Virus record (IMG/VR): IMGVR_UViG_3300036985_000683 | Coordinates: 1 to 47,958 of that record | DNA length: 47,958 nt | Source: a virus | Reading direction: 5' to 3' (one strand) | In this document: one piece after another, positions 17,546 to 27,144 of the stretch | Layout of the letters: each line of letters starts with the position of its first letter | How positions within the stretch are numbered: the first letter of the stretch is position 1 | Notes under the pieces: model-generated | Database searches by the model: none | The model's input: only the letters and a program-made list of their open reading frames with translations | What the model was told of the DNA's origin: nothing | Program-made: the position numbers and the translations under genes

Positions 17546-19048
17546 TTAATAACTTGATACCACATATTCTGAACCTACACTCCATAGCTTTTTAGGACCA
17601 CCTAAGTTTGTTATAGTGTCAGTAGATAAAGTTACAGTAGCATATTTTCCTTTTATTCCAGAAACATCATTACCCCATATAACCTCTCCATTTGTTGATG
17701 TACTATTGTTAACTAGATTTGCGTAGTATTTATTTTCTTTTCTTTCAAATCCATATCTATAAATAGGTGGAGTCAAAGCTAAAGGATAAGTATTACCTGA
17801 AGCATCGTAAGCACCAGCTAAATAACTTGGGATTAAAGCAACGGTATCATTACTCATTAACCAGTTACCGTTGGCATTCCATAATGTAAAAGGCGGAGTA
17901 AGTGGAGCGGTTTGAAATAGATCATTAAAATCATATTGCTGAGCATCGGATATAAAAGTATCTAACTGCCACCCATTATCACCTTCGTAATTAATTGTTT
18001 TAAAGTTTTTAGACATTCCAGAATTTTCATTAAAAACAAAAGTAATACTAGACTTAGTATATATCCCATAGAAATTATTGTTATTTACAATATTGCTATA
18101 ATGTTGCCACAATTTACCGCTTTTAACTGTATATACACTATTTTTTAAACTTATTATTTGAGAAGGATCATAACTAAAGAAACTTGTAAAACCATTAGAT
18201 GATTCATCAAATATTACAGTATAATAATCTTTATTAGGATTATTAAAAGAACGTTGTAAAGATAATACATATTGTTTATTATGTATATCCCAACCGCCAA
18301 TTACTAATCCAGGTCCAAATTGAGCCGAATCTATGTTTACAAATTCATCTCTAAAGAAATCAATCATTCCATATCCTGATATTTCAGTTATACCATCTTG
18401 TGACAATCTTAAAACCGCTCCTCTAAATCTATCTGTAAAGTATTTTCGATAACCATAGACAGCAAAACTTTGAGGATCTTTGCTTATACCATAGTTACCA
18501 GCATATTGTTGAATCTGGCCAATTACAGCGCTTCCTGAGGTTGTCAGTGCTTCTCCTTCTGCGGAATAAACCGCATCTTTGTCTATCAACGCTCTACTTA
18601 CTTTATTTTCTTGGAATATTATTAAGTTGGTGTCTTCTGCATATAGTTTTTGTATTGACCCATTTGCTGGATCAGAACTTTTACTTATGTCTTCGCCTAC
18701 TGAGAATTCATTTGTTTGGTTTATACCAGTTCTTGAATTATATATACCAGAATATATCATAGAACTAGTTCTAATATTTGCGGTATTATCTTCGTCGACT
18801 ATGTAAGCTCGTACGCCAAGGTTTACTATAGTATTATTATACCCACCTCGTATCCTTGCTTCCTCTACAAACCAATTATTTATATTTGCGTTTGGTGTTT
18901 GTATAGCAGCTCCTCTAGGATAACCGCCTATAACCTCGGGTATCCCTAAAGAACCATTCCAAACTGAAGAAGCGTTATATTCATTGTCATCTAAAGTGTT
19001 TTTTAATATAAAAGTATTAAAATACTTAACTTCTATTTCTGCTGCCAT
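17546..19048 (-). CDS. Structural protein of the tail/connector, beta-rich
   Basis: This 500-residue, beta-rich protein has many aromatic residues and repeated short strands (for example DRFRGAVLRLSQDGITEISG and SLQRSFNNPNKDYYTVIFDE), a pattern compatible with a beta-propeller. It is followed by cargo genes and preceded by the 1196-residue stabilisation-type protein. In related phages this pair belongs to the tail hub/stabilisation complex. I see no enzymatic motif. The role is inferred mostly from place and composition. Confidence 0.65.
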   Translation of the reverse strand: MAAEIEVKYFNTFILKNTLDDNEYNASSVWNGSLGIPEVIGGYPRGAAIQTPNANINNWFVEEARIRGGYNNTIVNLGVRAYIVDEDNTANIRTSSMIYSGIYNSRTGINQTNEFSVGEDISKSSDPANGSIQKLYAEDTNLIIFQENKVSRALIDKDAVYSAEGEALTTSGSAVIGQIQQYAGNYGISKDPQSFAVYGYRKYFTDRFRGAVLRLSQDGITEISGYGMIDFFRDEFVNIDSAQFGPGLVIGGWDIHNKQYVLSLQRSFNNPNKDYYTVIFDESSNGFTSFFSYDPSQIISLKNSVYTVKSGKLWQHYSNIVNNNNFYGIYTKSSITFVFNENSGMSKNFKTINYEGDNGWQLDTFISDAQQYDFNDLFQTAPLTPPFTLWNANGNWLMSNDTVALIPSYLAGAYDASGNTYPLALTPPIYRYGFERKENKYYANLVNNSTSTNGEVIWGNDVSGIKGKYATVTLSTDTITNLGGPKKLWSVGSEYVVSSY

Positions 19049-19065
19049 ATTTTATATTTTAATTA

Positions 19066-22000
19066 TTACGGAACGGGTTGAATACGCATAGTGCATTGAT
19101 CGGATAACCCGCCAGCGTCCGTTAATCTAACTACTATTGTATAATCAAAAGCGCCTCCAGGAGGTGTTGGGTTTGTAAAATACACGCCCCCTCTTTTATT
19201 ATTATTATTAAATGTAGAATTGTCTATAAAAAACACGCCTACAGCGCTATTAATTGTGCCAGTTTCAACGGCACTAATAATATCCCATTGTTGATCCAAA
19301 TTAGAATATCCTCCGGCTATAGCGGAACCATTTAAACCGCCAAAGCGATGAACCAATTGTGTTAATGTGTAATATTCATTCGATGGATTTTTATTTGTTA
19401 TTGTAGGGACTACGTTTATTAACGCCCCAGTTTTTGTAACATTTCCGCTAAGACCTAATGCCGGTGTAGCTGTAAATACAAATCTATAAGACTCAGTTAT
19501 AGCGGCATTAAATCCGTAATAAAAATAAGTTGTTGTCTTTAAATAAAAAGTATCCCAAGCAACTGCTGTAGGAAAATTAGGGTCTGTAACGTCACCAGCG
19601 TCTATTTTAACGTATACAAAATCCGCCGTTCTAGGCGTGTTTAATAAATTAGTTACTAATAAATTATCTATGTCTATATTAACTATGGTTGCTCCTGATA
19701 CGTCTTGAAAGTAAAATCTGCCAGAGCATACATTGTTATTTCCTATGCTTTCTGGTAAATTGAAATCAAATCCTTCTATTTGAGTTGGTCCAGTTGATCC
19801 TTCTAGTATAGCCGCGTTTAATTCGCTTATTAAACCAACAGTAGATGTTTCCCAATATATGTCCAATAAAGACTCGTCTGCTTGGGTTTCTAATACAGCT
19901 AAAGAAATAACATTATCTGATCCTAGAGTAGTAGTGCCACCAACCAACCCCTGAAAAACCGGGGCTTTCATAGTTTGAACCCCATAAATTGCAGGAGTAG
20001 ATAATCTAGCCACTAAAGGATTAGAGTTTACATTATAAAAAGCTCCAAAAGGATATGTAGGAGTGGTACTAGTAACGCCAAACAAAGACTCGGTAGTTGC
20101 TATTGTATTTGCAAACAAAAAAGTATTTGCCGGATAGTACTGAGCATTAGAAGAAACTACCGGGCCGACTTCTTCTCCATCATATAAAATATTGTTTTCT
20201 ACCCTGCCATATAATCTAACGCTACTCCTAAATTGTAATTGTACAGGGCCTACTTCTTGTAAATCTCTAGGCACCTTATTTATATTATCATTAAAAAGCA
20301 CAATATGTGAAGTTTTACCATACGCTTTAGAATCTGTTTCAAGTGGATTTGAAGATTCTTTGTAGAAAGGTTCTATAGGATAACCAGCTAACACCCCTGG
20401 TAAATATACGTTATAGTAATCTTGTTCTACTTGTTTTACAACTATTTTATACGAATGCCAACCAAGTGGATTATAATTTTGTAACGCACTATTTCCTTGG
20501 TATAGTCCAGGCCAACCTGTGGCTATATTTGGCAAATCGTTAGGAATAATAGAATTAAATAATATTTTTAATGAATATCCAGGAAAAAACAAAGCGTTTC
20601 CTTCAGTGGCTGCGTTTTCGGCTACAGTTCTATAAGGCACAAATAAAGATGCTGCCTTGAAAAGTCCACCGCCCTCGCCTTCTTGACCTATTGTTGAGTC
20701 TGACAAAATAACGCCTGATTGTCTGCCAAAAATATCTTCTAGTACAATGCCAACTTGGTAAGTTCTGTTTTGTTTTAAACTATGATTAGGATATTCAATA
20801 ATGCTAGTTCTATTATCCGCTACGTATGAGGAGGGATCAAAAATTGATTTTTGAGAATACTTAACATTATAGTTTAAATACTTTGGGTAAGTAGATTTAT
20901 CTTGATAATTACCATATACAATTCTATTGCTTATTACCTCTTGAGCAAGTGCTCTTATAGGCGTTTTATCGTAAACTCTAATTAGGTCTTTTTCGGGAAG
21001 CGTTTTAAACGGTTTTTTAGATTCATAAACATATTCATATATATTAGAACTAGGTGAAGCTGCAGATATTACTTCTATAGGTATAGAATCAACAACTGAA
21101 ACAGACAACCCATTTGATTCTTTATAAAGAATATCAACTTCTGTAATCTTATATTCAGATCTAACACTAGAAGCTATAGTAGGTAAAGTAATACGCAACA
21201 ATATTTTGTTGACTTTATTTTGCATAAAGTCAACTACAGTGCTTTTATACGTGGCTTCTTGATCATCTTCTTGCCAATCAGGAGGTATAGTTGTAAATGT
21301 AAAGTCTGTTCTATTTGGTATAGCTATAGGTGTAGGGTTAGGCGGGTATGGCGGTGGGTACGCTTCTTTACTCATTAATAAATAAGGTGGATTCCATTCT
21401 ACAACATAAGTTTCAGGACCTATTGCATTAGCAATAGAACAAGTTATTAATTGTCCCGGCAATGGGACTACTAAATTATCTTCAAATTTAATAACATAAC
21501 CGGCAGAAATTCCCGCTACAGCAGGAGGACCTACTATAGGGTCTGTGCCTTGTATGCCATCTGTTCTTTTGATTGTTGGGACAGGAACTGTTCCGGTAAA
21601 CTTAGATCTTTTAAAATAACCATCTTGTTTTGGTATAAATGCAACTTGTGTAAATGGAGCAAATATAGAATATTCTCCATCATCAAACTTAAATCTATAG
21701 CTAAATCTAACAAATCTATCTTGTAAATAGTTAGGATCACCTATAAATGTTGAATCATAATAAGGGTTTGCGTTTACTTTTAAAACAGTATTGATTAGTA
21801 TGGTTTGAGCAGTGCTTAGCACCATTGTGCCGTCATAAGGGGCTGTTGCGGATTGAGTAAAACTTAATACTATGGGTAACCCAACTATAGTAGTGCCCGA
21901 TATTATTTGACCGGGTTTTGGTCTAAAACGACTTGGAATATACCCATCGCCTTTTAATATAACAGTAGCGCTAGCAGTCACCGCGGCCCTTGTTACAGCT

Positions 22001-22656
22001 GAACCACCGTCAGGATAGTACTCACTGGTAACATCGTACATTGTGGTTTCGTACGTTGGCGGAATTGTTACTGGAGCGGTTGTACTAACTTTATACATTT
22101 CAATTGGAATGTATGGGTTTAGTTTTGCTACAGATATTTGTTCTTCGGTTGTGTAATAACCAGGTTGTTGTTCTGCCGTTACAATATTAATCTTTCTAGG
22201 TTGATTTCTATTGTCAGTCCAAAATAATAATTCTTCTAATAAATTAACACCTATTACAGGATTAGTTATAGAAAAATTAAGAAAAGCTCCTTCAACAAGT
22301 TTAGCTATTAATCCAGTTTGACTATTATACAAATATATATAATTATTGGCGTTTTCATTATAAGCAGGAGCGCCTGCTGGTTGATTATAATCTGTTAAAA
22401 AGAATATTATAATATTACTCTTTTCATCGGTATAAGTGCCAATACATTCAATATTATTGTTATTTGTTAGTTCTGCACTTCTAAAGTTAATAAATAATTC
22501 ATTGCCTAGCGAGGTTTGTAAATCACCCACACTAGATCCTTCTGATTTATTTATTTGTAAATTTAAAGCGTTTCTGTATTCTCCAGGAGGAATTATCCTA
22601 GCATCAACGTCTTTATTCATCTTTGCGCCTAGAAAATTATTTTTAACTTCAGCCAT
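19066..22656 (-). CDS. Large DNA-stabilisation/tail hub (muzzle-type) protein
   Basis: The N-terminus (MAEVKNNFLGAKMNKDVDAR, then IPPGEYRNALNLQINKSEGS and VGDLQTSLGNEL) is typical of the stabilisation protein annotated in flavophage genomes, thought to close the portal after packaging. Repeated strand-turn units (for example ECIGTYTDEKSNIIIFFLTD) over residues ~30-170 suggest a beta-propeller. The C-terminal ~150 residues (TDAGGLSDQCTMRI) look like an Ig- or cadherin-like domain. Its length of 1196 residues and its place after the ring proteins fit the muzzle/tail hub of crAss-like virions. Exact equivalence is not certain. Confidence 0.75.
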   Translation of the reverse strand: MAEVKNNFLGAKMNKDVDARIIPPGEYRNALNLQINKSEGSSVGDLQTSLGNELFINFRSAELTNNNNIECIGTYTDEKSNIIIFFLTDYNQPAGAPAYNENANNYIYLYNSQTGLIAKLVEGAFLNFSITNPVIGVNLLEELLFWTDNRNQPRKINIVTAEQQPGYYTTEEQISVAKLNPYIPIEMYKVSTTAPVTIPPTYETTMYDVTSEYYPDGGSAVTRAAVTASATVILKGDGYIPSRFRPKPGQIISGTTIVGLPIVLSFTQSATAPYDGTMVLSTAQTILINTVLKVNANPYYDSTFIGDPNYLQDRFVRFSYRFKFDDGEYSIFAPFTQVAFIPKQDGYFKRSKFTGTVPVPTIKRTDGIQGTDPIVGPPAVAGISAGYVIKFEDNLVVPLPGQLITCSIANAIGPETYVVEWNPPYLLMSKEAYPPPYPPNPTPIAIPNRTDFTFTTIPPDWQEDDQEATYKSTVVDFMQNKVNKILLRITLPTIASSVRSEYKITEVDILYKESNGLSVSVVDSIPIEVISAASPSSNIYEYVYESKKPFKTLPEKDLIRVYDKTPIRALAQEVISNRIVYGNYQDKSTYPKYLNYNVKYSQKSIFDPSSYVADNRTSIIEYPNHSLKQNRTYQVGIVLEDIFGRQSGVILSDSTIGQEGEGGGLFKAASLFVPYRTVAENAATEGNALFFPGYSLKILFNSIIPNDLPNIATGWPGLYQGNSALQNYNPLGWHSYKIVVKQVEQDYYNVYLPGVLAGYPIEPFYKESSNPLETDSKAYGKTSHIVLFNDNINKVPRDLQEVGPVQLQFRSSVRLYGRVENNILYDGEEVGPVVSSNAQYYPANTFLFANTIATTESLFGVTSTTPTYPFGAFYNVNSNPLVARLSTPAIYGVQTMKAPVFQGLVGGTTTLGSDNVISLAVLETQADESLLDIYWETSTVGLISELNAAILEGSTGPTQIEGFDFNLPESIGNNNVCSGRFYFQDVSGATIVNIDIDNLLVTNLLNTPRTADFVYVKIDAGDVTDPNFPTAVAWDTFYLKTTTYFYYGFNAAITESYRFVFTATPALGLSGNVTKTGALINVVPTITNKNPSNEYYTLTQLVHRFGGLNGSAIAGGYSNLDQQWDIISAVETGTINSAVGVFFIDNSTFNNNNKRGGVYFTNPTPPGGAFDYTIVVRLTDAGGLSDQCTMRIQPVP

Positions 22657-22662
22657 TTAATT

Positions 22663-23901
22663 TTAGTGTTTAATCCATTTAGATTGACCTCTTAATACTT
22701 GAGTGATTTCCTCTAACTTGATATTAGATAATCTTATCTTTGTGTTTCTTAATTTAGCAGTTCTCTCTTGTTTAAGTCTTTGTACTAAATATTCTGGTTG
22801 GTTTGATCTTGATGCAATAATACCATGTAATATATAAGCATACATTGCTTCTTCTGCCATTTTAGGTACCCTAGAGTCTAAATCGTAAGCAAGGCCATCT
22901 GAAACGTATTCCAATACTATTAACTTACCTACAAGATCACTACTAAAAGAAATTTTACCTTCTCTTTCGTTTATTGTAAAGTAACCGTTAATATTTGCAT
23001 ATTGAGGATCCATTCCGTATCTTCTGCCATACCATGCGCTTTGAACCCACATATCTCCATTATACCAATCGCCTACAAAACTACTAGCGTCAAAGCTAAG
23101 CGGGATACCACCGTGCGTTCTCCATCTTTGCTCAGTCAAAGAGTCTCCTTCGATGTTTGAACTAAAGTTATCTTGAATAGGTACTCCTCTAGAATCTTGA
23201 ATAGGATTCTCGTAAGGACTTATAGTTAAATTGTTTGTGGGATATATAATATGTTTTACCCCGCTAGCGTCTATCCATGACATGCGAACATAGTTAACAT
23301 AATCTTGGGGTATAACAATACTTAAACTTGGGGGAATATTTAGTTCTTGAGATTTAATACTTTTTAAAGTATCATAACTAAATTCCTGCATACTTCTTTT
23401 AGCGTGGAATATTACGTCGGTTCTTTTTACAGAAGGTATTAATTTCTCAGGACCAACGTAAGCACTCATAAAGTTATTTACAATATCATTTAAAGCAATA
23501 TAAGCATAACTACCATAATTCTGCTCTACAGTATTACCATAAGCATAACTATTTGGATTTAATGGATCTCCATAATTACCGCCGTCTAAAATTTTTAACT
23601 GCACAACTATATATTCACCGGCAGCCGGAGCGTTACCAGCGGTAAATACAACAGCATTGGCAACTATGGCGTAATTAGCAATAACCTCAGTAAAAGAACC
23701 AGGAAAACCGGTAAGACTACTATATAATTTATAATTATTTAAGGCGTAGTCAATATCATTTGGATCATAACTACCGTAAATTAAATCTGTATTAAATGTA
23801 GTTAAAAACGATAAAGTAGAGTTGTCCCCTATAAAACCTTGAGCTCCCTCGTAATATTGTCTATTTGTTTCGGTTATTAAGCCGTTATTTGGTATTGGCA
23901 T
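22663..23901 (-). CDS. Ring/connector protein (crAss-like head-tail ring type)
   Basis: This 412-residue protein has a conserved middle part, ALNDIVNNFMSAYVGPEKLI, then VKRTDVIFHAKRSMQEFSYD and IPQDYVNYVRMSWID. It ends in a basic helix (LVQRLKQERTAKLRNTKIRL). I recall this motif set from ring or head-tail connector proteins of crAss-like and marine Bacteroidota phages. It sits 6 bp after the smaller ring-type gene and before the stabilisation gene, which agrees with a neck component. Confidence 0.7.
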   Translation of the reverse strand: MPIPNNGLITETNRQYYEGAQGFIGDNSTLSFLTTFNTDLIYGSYDPNDIDYALNNYKLYSSLTGFPGSFTEVIANYAIVANAVVFTAGNAPAAGEYIVVQLKILDGGNYGDPLNPNSYAYGNTVEQNYGSYAYIALNDIVNNFMSAYVGPEKLIPSVKRTDVIFHAKRSMQEFSYDTLKSIKSQELNIPPSLSIVIPQDYVNYVRMSWIDASGVKHIIYPTNNLTISPYENPIQDSRGVPIQDNFSSNIEGDSLTEQRWRTHGGIPLSFDASSFVGDWYNGDMWVQSAWYGRRYGMDPQYANINGYFTINEREGKISFSSDLVGKLIVLEYVSDGLAYDLDSRVPKMAEEAMYAYILHGIIASRSNQPEYLVQRLKQERTAKLRNTKIRLSNIKLEEITQVLRGQSKWIKH

Positions 23902-23907
23902 GGTTTA

Positions 23908-24669
23908 TTAGCTTTTTGAATTAACTTCCTCTGATTGTGCTTTCTGGGATGCTGCTTGTACAATTTCAGGGTCACGTATTATAACGCCTGCATAACCAAG
24001 TATTTTTATTATAATATTTGTTTTTTCCGTAGGACTCAATTCAAATTGTACTGAATTTACTGAGTCATATATATAAGGACCGGTAGTCCAAGGCACTCCA
24101 GCGTTAGGAGTTGTAGGCAAACCTTTATAAGCCCAAACTACATCATTTGGTTTTCTAATATAACTACAAGAAATTACCCCAGCTCCTGTTATTGTTTTTG
24201 GATAAACATATATATGAGGTATAGATGTATCGCCTCCAACGGTTCCAACAGTTGAATTTTCATATAAATAAACGGGGAAGGTAGTTGTTGGTTTTGTTAA
24301 TGTAGATAAATTTAAGTATAATAAGTCATTCTTTTGAATTCTTTCTACTTCAATTTCGTCTTTATATATAACTGTCCCAATACGATGCACATTAGCCGGT
24401 GGTTGAAAATAAGGACCAGGATACGTGCATGCGCCAAAAGTTTTAAAGATAGCTATGTTATTATCTATATTCTTTTGTCTGTTGGCATACTCTGCATCAG
24501 TTTGTGGAACTCTAAGTTGTTGGTTTAAATCCTCAAAATATGTTTCAAATATTTCTTGTTGAACTTGACTGCTTATCTTATTAAATTCTTCAGGAGTAAT
24601 ATATCCCCTCTGCTCTTTATTGAGTATTAATAAGACTGTTTTATATACTGAATCTACATTTACTGCCAT
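23908..24669 (-). CDS. Ring/connector-type neck protein
   Basis: This 253-residue protein has a helical N-terminus (VYKTVLLILNKEQRGYITPE, SQVQQEIFETYFEDLNQQLR), a beta-rich middle (PHIYVYPKTITGAGVISCSY, IRKPNDVVWAY) and a C-terminal helix with LSPTEKTNIIIKILGYAG. Similar two-part proteins occur next to the larger ring protein in related phages and bind the portal-neck junction. The assignment rests on motif recall and gene order. Confidence 0.7.
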   Translation of the reverse strand: MAVNVDSVYKTVLLILNKEQRGYITPEEFNKISSQVQQEIFETYFEDLNQQLRVPQTDAEYANRQKNIDNNIAIFKTFGACTYPGPYFQPPANVHRIGTVIYKDEIEVERIQKNDLLYLNLSTLTKPTTTFPVYLYENSTVGTVGGDTSIPHIYVYPKTITGAGVISCSYIRKPNDVVWAYKGLPTTPNAGVPWTTGPYIYDSVNSVQFELSPTEKTNIIIKILGYAGVIIRDPEIVQAASQKAQSEEVNSKS

Positions 24670-24694
24670 TTGTTATCTTTATTATAATAGTTAA

Positions 24695-24726
24695 GCGGTT
24701 ATTGCAGGTTTAAGTACAATAACCGC
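24695..24726 (-). terminator. Stable hairpin in the leftward late operon
   Basis: GCGGTTATTG (24695-24704) pairs perfectly with CAATAACCGC (24717-24726) across a 12-base loop in the 77-bp gap between the 285-residue protein gene and the next neck gene. A strong T-run does not follow on the - strand, so it may be an attenuator or RNA-processing/stability element rather than a full terminator. Confidence 0.55.
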
Positions 24727-24746
24727 CTAATTATTATTATTACGTA

Positions 24747-25604
24747 TTATTTTAATTTTTTCTCTATCGACTTGAAGATTTGTATACCTTCATCTGTCTT
24801 AAAGAATGCAGCCATTGCGGAATAAGGATTCTCATCAAATGGCACCGTCATTAATTTTCTATCATTCTCTCCCCAATGGAAAGTTCTTTGATCTTGTGAT
24901 AGTTTTATAATTCCTGCTTCTGTTGCTCTAATAGCTAAATTTCTAAGCGGAACATTATCGTCATTAGCTAATTCTAAGAACAAAGAAGGGTTTCTTCTAG
25001 CTAGTAATAATAAATCTCTTTTTATCTCCTTAGAACTCATCTTATTGACTCTAGAACCAACTTCTACTCTTACAATTGCCTCCGCAATATCAATATCCAT
25101 TTCAAAAGCAGCATTCATTGCTTCCACTTCTAATTCTAAATAATCTAAATCGTCTTCTGCTTCACCTGTAGCATCAAATTCATAATACTTAGTTCCCAAT
25201 CCGGGGTGGTATATTGATAATAATTTTTGTAAGTTTTGTTTTTCTTTAGGAACAAATAAGGTTCCATTTTCAAATAAAATATGTCCTAATGTTACTTGAC
25301 CTTTTTGGTCTTTAACTAAAGGAGAATTCTGATTTGTAGCGTATCTTAATTCTTCTTGTTCACCTGTTATTTTATCAAACCATAACAATGGGTATCTAAG
25401 TGTATGCTTACCTTGCAAAGTATACGTCAATGGTGAATGACTGTCTGCAATAATGTAAGTTCTGTCTTTTATTTCCCAGTTATTTTTTGGAAGTTTAACT
25501 TCAATAGTTTTTGGTTTTTCAACCGTTTCAACATAATCTAGTACTTCAACATTGTTTGTTTCTACGTACTCTTCTTTAATTTTTGGTTTTTGCGTTGTCG
25601 CCAT
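24747..25604 (-). CDS. Conserved structural-region protein of unknown function
   Basis: This 285-residue acidic protein has an N-terminal disordered, charged tail, then YPLLWFDKITGEQEELRYAT and GHILFENGTLFVPKEKQNLQ, and a helical C-terminal half (MSSKEIKRDLLLLARRNPSL). It directly follows the major capsid gene, separated by a strong hairpin. It may be a head or neck accessory component. No enzymatic motif is seen and I cannot name the family. Confidence 0.65.
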   Translation of the reverse strand: MATTQKPKIKEEYVETNNVEVLDYVETVEKPKTIEVKLPKNNWEIKDRTYIIADSHSPLTYTLQGKHTLRYPLLWFDKITGEQEELRYATNQNSPLVKDQKGQVTLGHILFENGTLFVPKEKQNLQKLLSIYHPGLGTKYYEFDATGEAEDDLDYLELEVEAMNAAFEMDIDIAEAIVRVEVGSRVNKMSSKEIKRDLLLLARRNPSLFLELANDDNVPLRNLAIRATEAGIIKLSQDQRTFHWGENDRKLMTVPFDENPYSAMAAFFKTDEGIQIFKSIEKKLK

Positions 25605-25642
25605 AATATAATATAATTTAATAAATTTTTAAAAAGGTAATA

Positions 25643-25671
25643 ATTACCCCCGTAAATTCAACGAGGGTAAT
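25643..25671 (-). terminator. Hairpin terminator/attenuator after the major capsid gene
   Basis: Reading the - strand, ATTACCCTCGT pairs with ACGGGGGTAAT (11 bp, one G-U) around the loop TGAATTT, and TTTTT follows a few bases later. It starts 12 bp after the capsid stop. A partial terminator here would raise capsid expression relative to the downstream neck genes. Confidence 0.75.
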
Positions 25672-25683
25672 ATCACCATATTT

Positions 25684-27132
25684 TTACACTGATGCAGTAA
25701 ACAATACGAAATTGTTAGCGGCTTGTGTAACTAAACATCTTTCAGACAAGAAGTGTACTTGCATTGCATCAAGATCAGAAGTGTAAGCACCTCCAACAGA
25801 TCCAGTGATCCAAGATTTCATTCTTCTATCGTCAGCTTGGTTAGCTCTATAACGAACGTGTAAGAAAGGTCTACGGATGTTAGTACCTAATTGTTGATCG
25901 TATACAGTGGATGTTCCAGCAGGAATCAATACACCATCGATTGAAGTATTAGCAACACCACCACGAGTAGAAGCATCATTCAAATATTTCCAATCAGTTT
26001 TGTAGAAATCGTAAGATCCTCTACGGAAACCAGAGAAACCTAAGTTCAAAGCCATTTGCTCAGAGTTTTCGAATAAACCGTAAGCAACACCTCCAGCAGC
26101 ACCAGAAGATAAAGAAGCTAACATATCATCAAAGTCAAGAGAAGTTGATCTGTTCAAGAAGAACATGTTTTCTTCAATAGCTCCTTGAGTATCTAAGTTT
26201 TTCAAGATTGAATCAAAATCACTTAATCCTGCAGCAGCAGTAAAGTTATTTACGATATTACCTCTTTCTTTAATAGCAGCAAAAAGACCCTGTGTTCCTT
26301 TGTAAGTTACACCAGTAGCAGGAGTCAAAGTTGATACACCTGAACTAGCAGCTGATAATTCACCTTCAATAACTGACATTTCTAAGTAATCTTCAAAACG
26401 TAATCTTGTTTCAGATTCAGCTTTTAAGTACCATAAATATCCACCAGTACCATCTTCAGTAGCAACTTCAACCCACCCAATTTGAGCAGTATCAGATCCA
26501 GAGATTTGGTATCTTTCTTTGATAATGATAGGAGAGTTATTGTATTGAGTGAATGATGGAGTTACAGCGTTAATAGACGCATCAGTAGTTCCTTTTATAA
26601 ATTCAGAACCATAAACAAAGATCTTAAGGTTTGTTGCTCCAGAGAATGATACAGTACCAGAAGTTAAACTAGCTTGTGTATAAGGATAAACCGTAAGAGT
26701 AGCGGTAGTAGATGCAGTACTTGAAGCACTAACAAGAACTTTAAGTTCAGTACCAGTTGCAGGGTTCATAACTACTAAAGTTTGACCAGGAGAAACAACG
26801 TTTTGAACGAAGTTAACACCAGTTCCACCAGTTGTAAATGTTAAAGTAGTTGCAGTTGCACAAGTTACATCTTTGTAAGCAATGTGTAATCTATTTTGTT
26901 CAGACCAAATAACTTGATCAGAAGACATTGGCATTTCAGCTCCTACCATACGTAAGAATCCAGAAAGAGTTCTGTTTCCGTAACGCTCTACTTCAGCTTC
27001 GTAGATTTCAGGTAAATATTGTTGAGCAAAATCATTACCACTTCCGTTTGCGAAGTTTAAGTAATTTGTCTCTAACGCTTGTTGTTTTTGAGACGGTTTA
27101 ATCGTCCCGAATTGTGGAGTCACATTTGACAT
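25684..27132 (-). CDS. Major capsid protein
   Basis: This 482-residue protein lies directly after a scaffold-like gene and is read with it. It has an N-arm (IKPSQKQQALETNYLNFANG), EIYEAEVERYGNRTLSGFLR, a beta-rich insertion (~95-200, Thr/Ser/Gly-rich), GGYLWYLKAESETRLRFEDY as a likely spine helix and a C-terminal FLHVRYRANQADDRRMKSWI. This agrees with HK97-fold capsid proteins of crAss-like and flavophage types. Codon choice here looks more uniform than in the neighbours, as expected for the most expressed gene, and a hairpin terminator follows. The call rests on order plus recalled motifs. Confidence 0.8.
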   Translation of the reverse strand: MSNVTPQFGTIKPSQKQQALETNYLNFANGSGNDFAQQYLPEIYEAEVERYGNRTLSGFLRMVGAEMPMSSDQVIWSEQNRLHIAYKDVTCATATTLTFTTGGTGVNFVQNVVSPGQTLVVMNPATGTELKVLVSASSTASTTATLTVYPYTQASLTSGTVSFSGATNLKIFVYGSEFIKGTTDASINAVTPSFTQYNNSPIIIKERYQISGSDTAQIGWVEVATEDGTGGYLWYLKAESETRLRFEDYLEMSVIEGELSAASSGVSTLTPATGVTYKGTQGLFAAIKERGNIVNNFTAAAGLSDFDSILKNLDTQGAIEENMFFLNRSTSLDFDDMLASLSSGAAGGVAYGLFENSEQMALNLGFSGFRRGSYDFYKTDWKYLNDASTRGGVANTSIDGVLIPAGTSTVYDQQLGTNIRRPFLHVRYRANQADDRRMKSWITGSVGGAYTSDLDAMQVHFLSERCLVTQAANNFVLFTASV

Positions 27133-27144
27133 AATTCTTTAATT

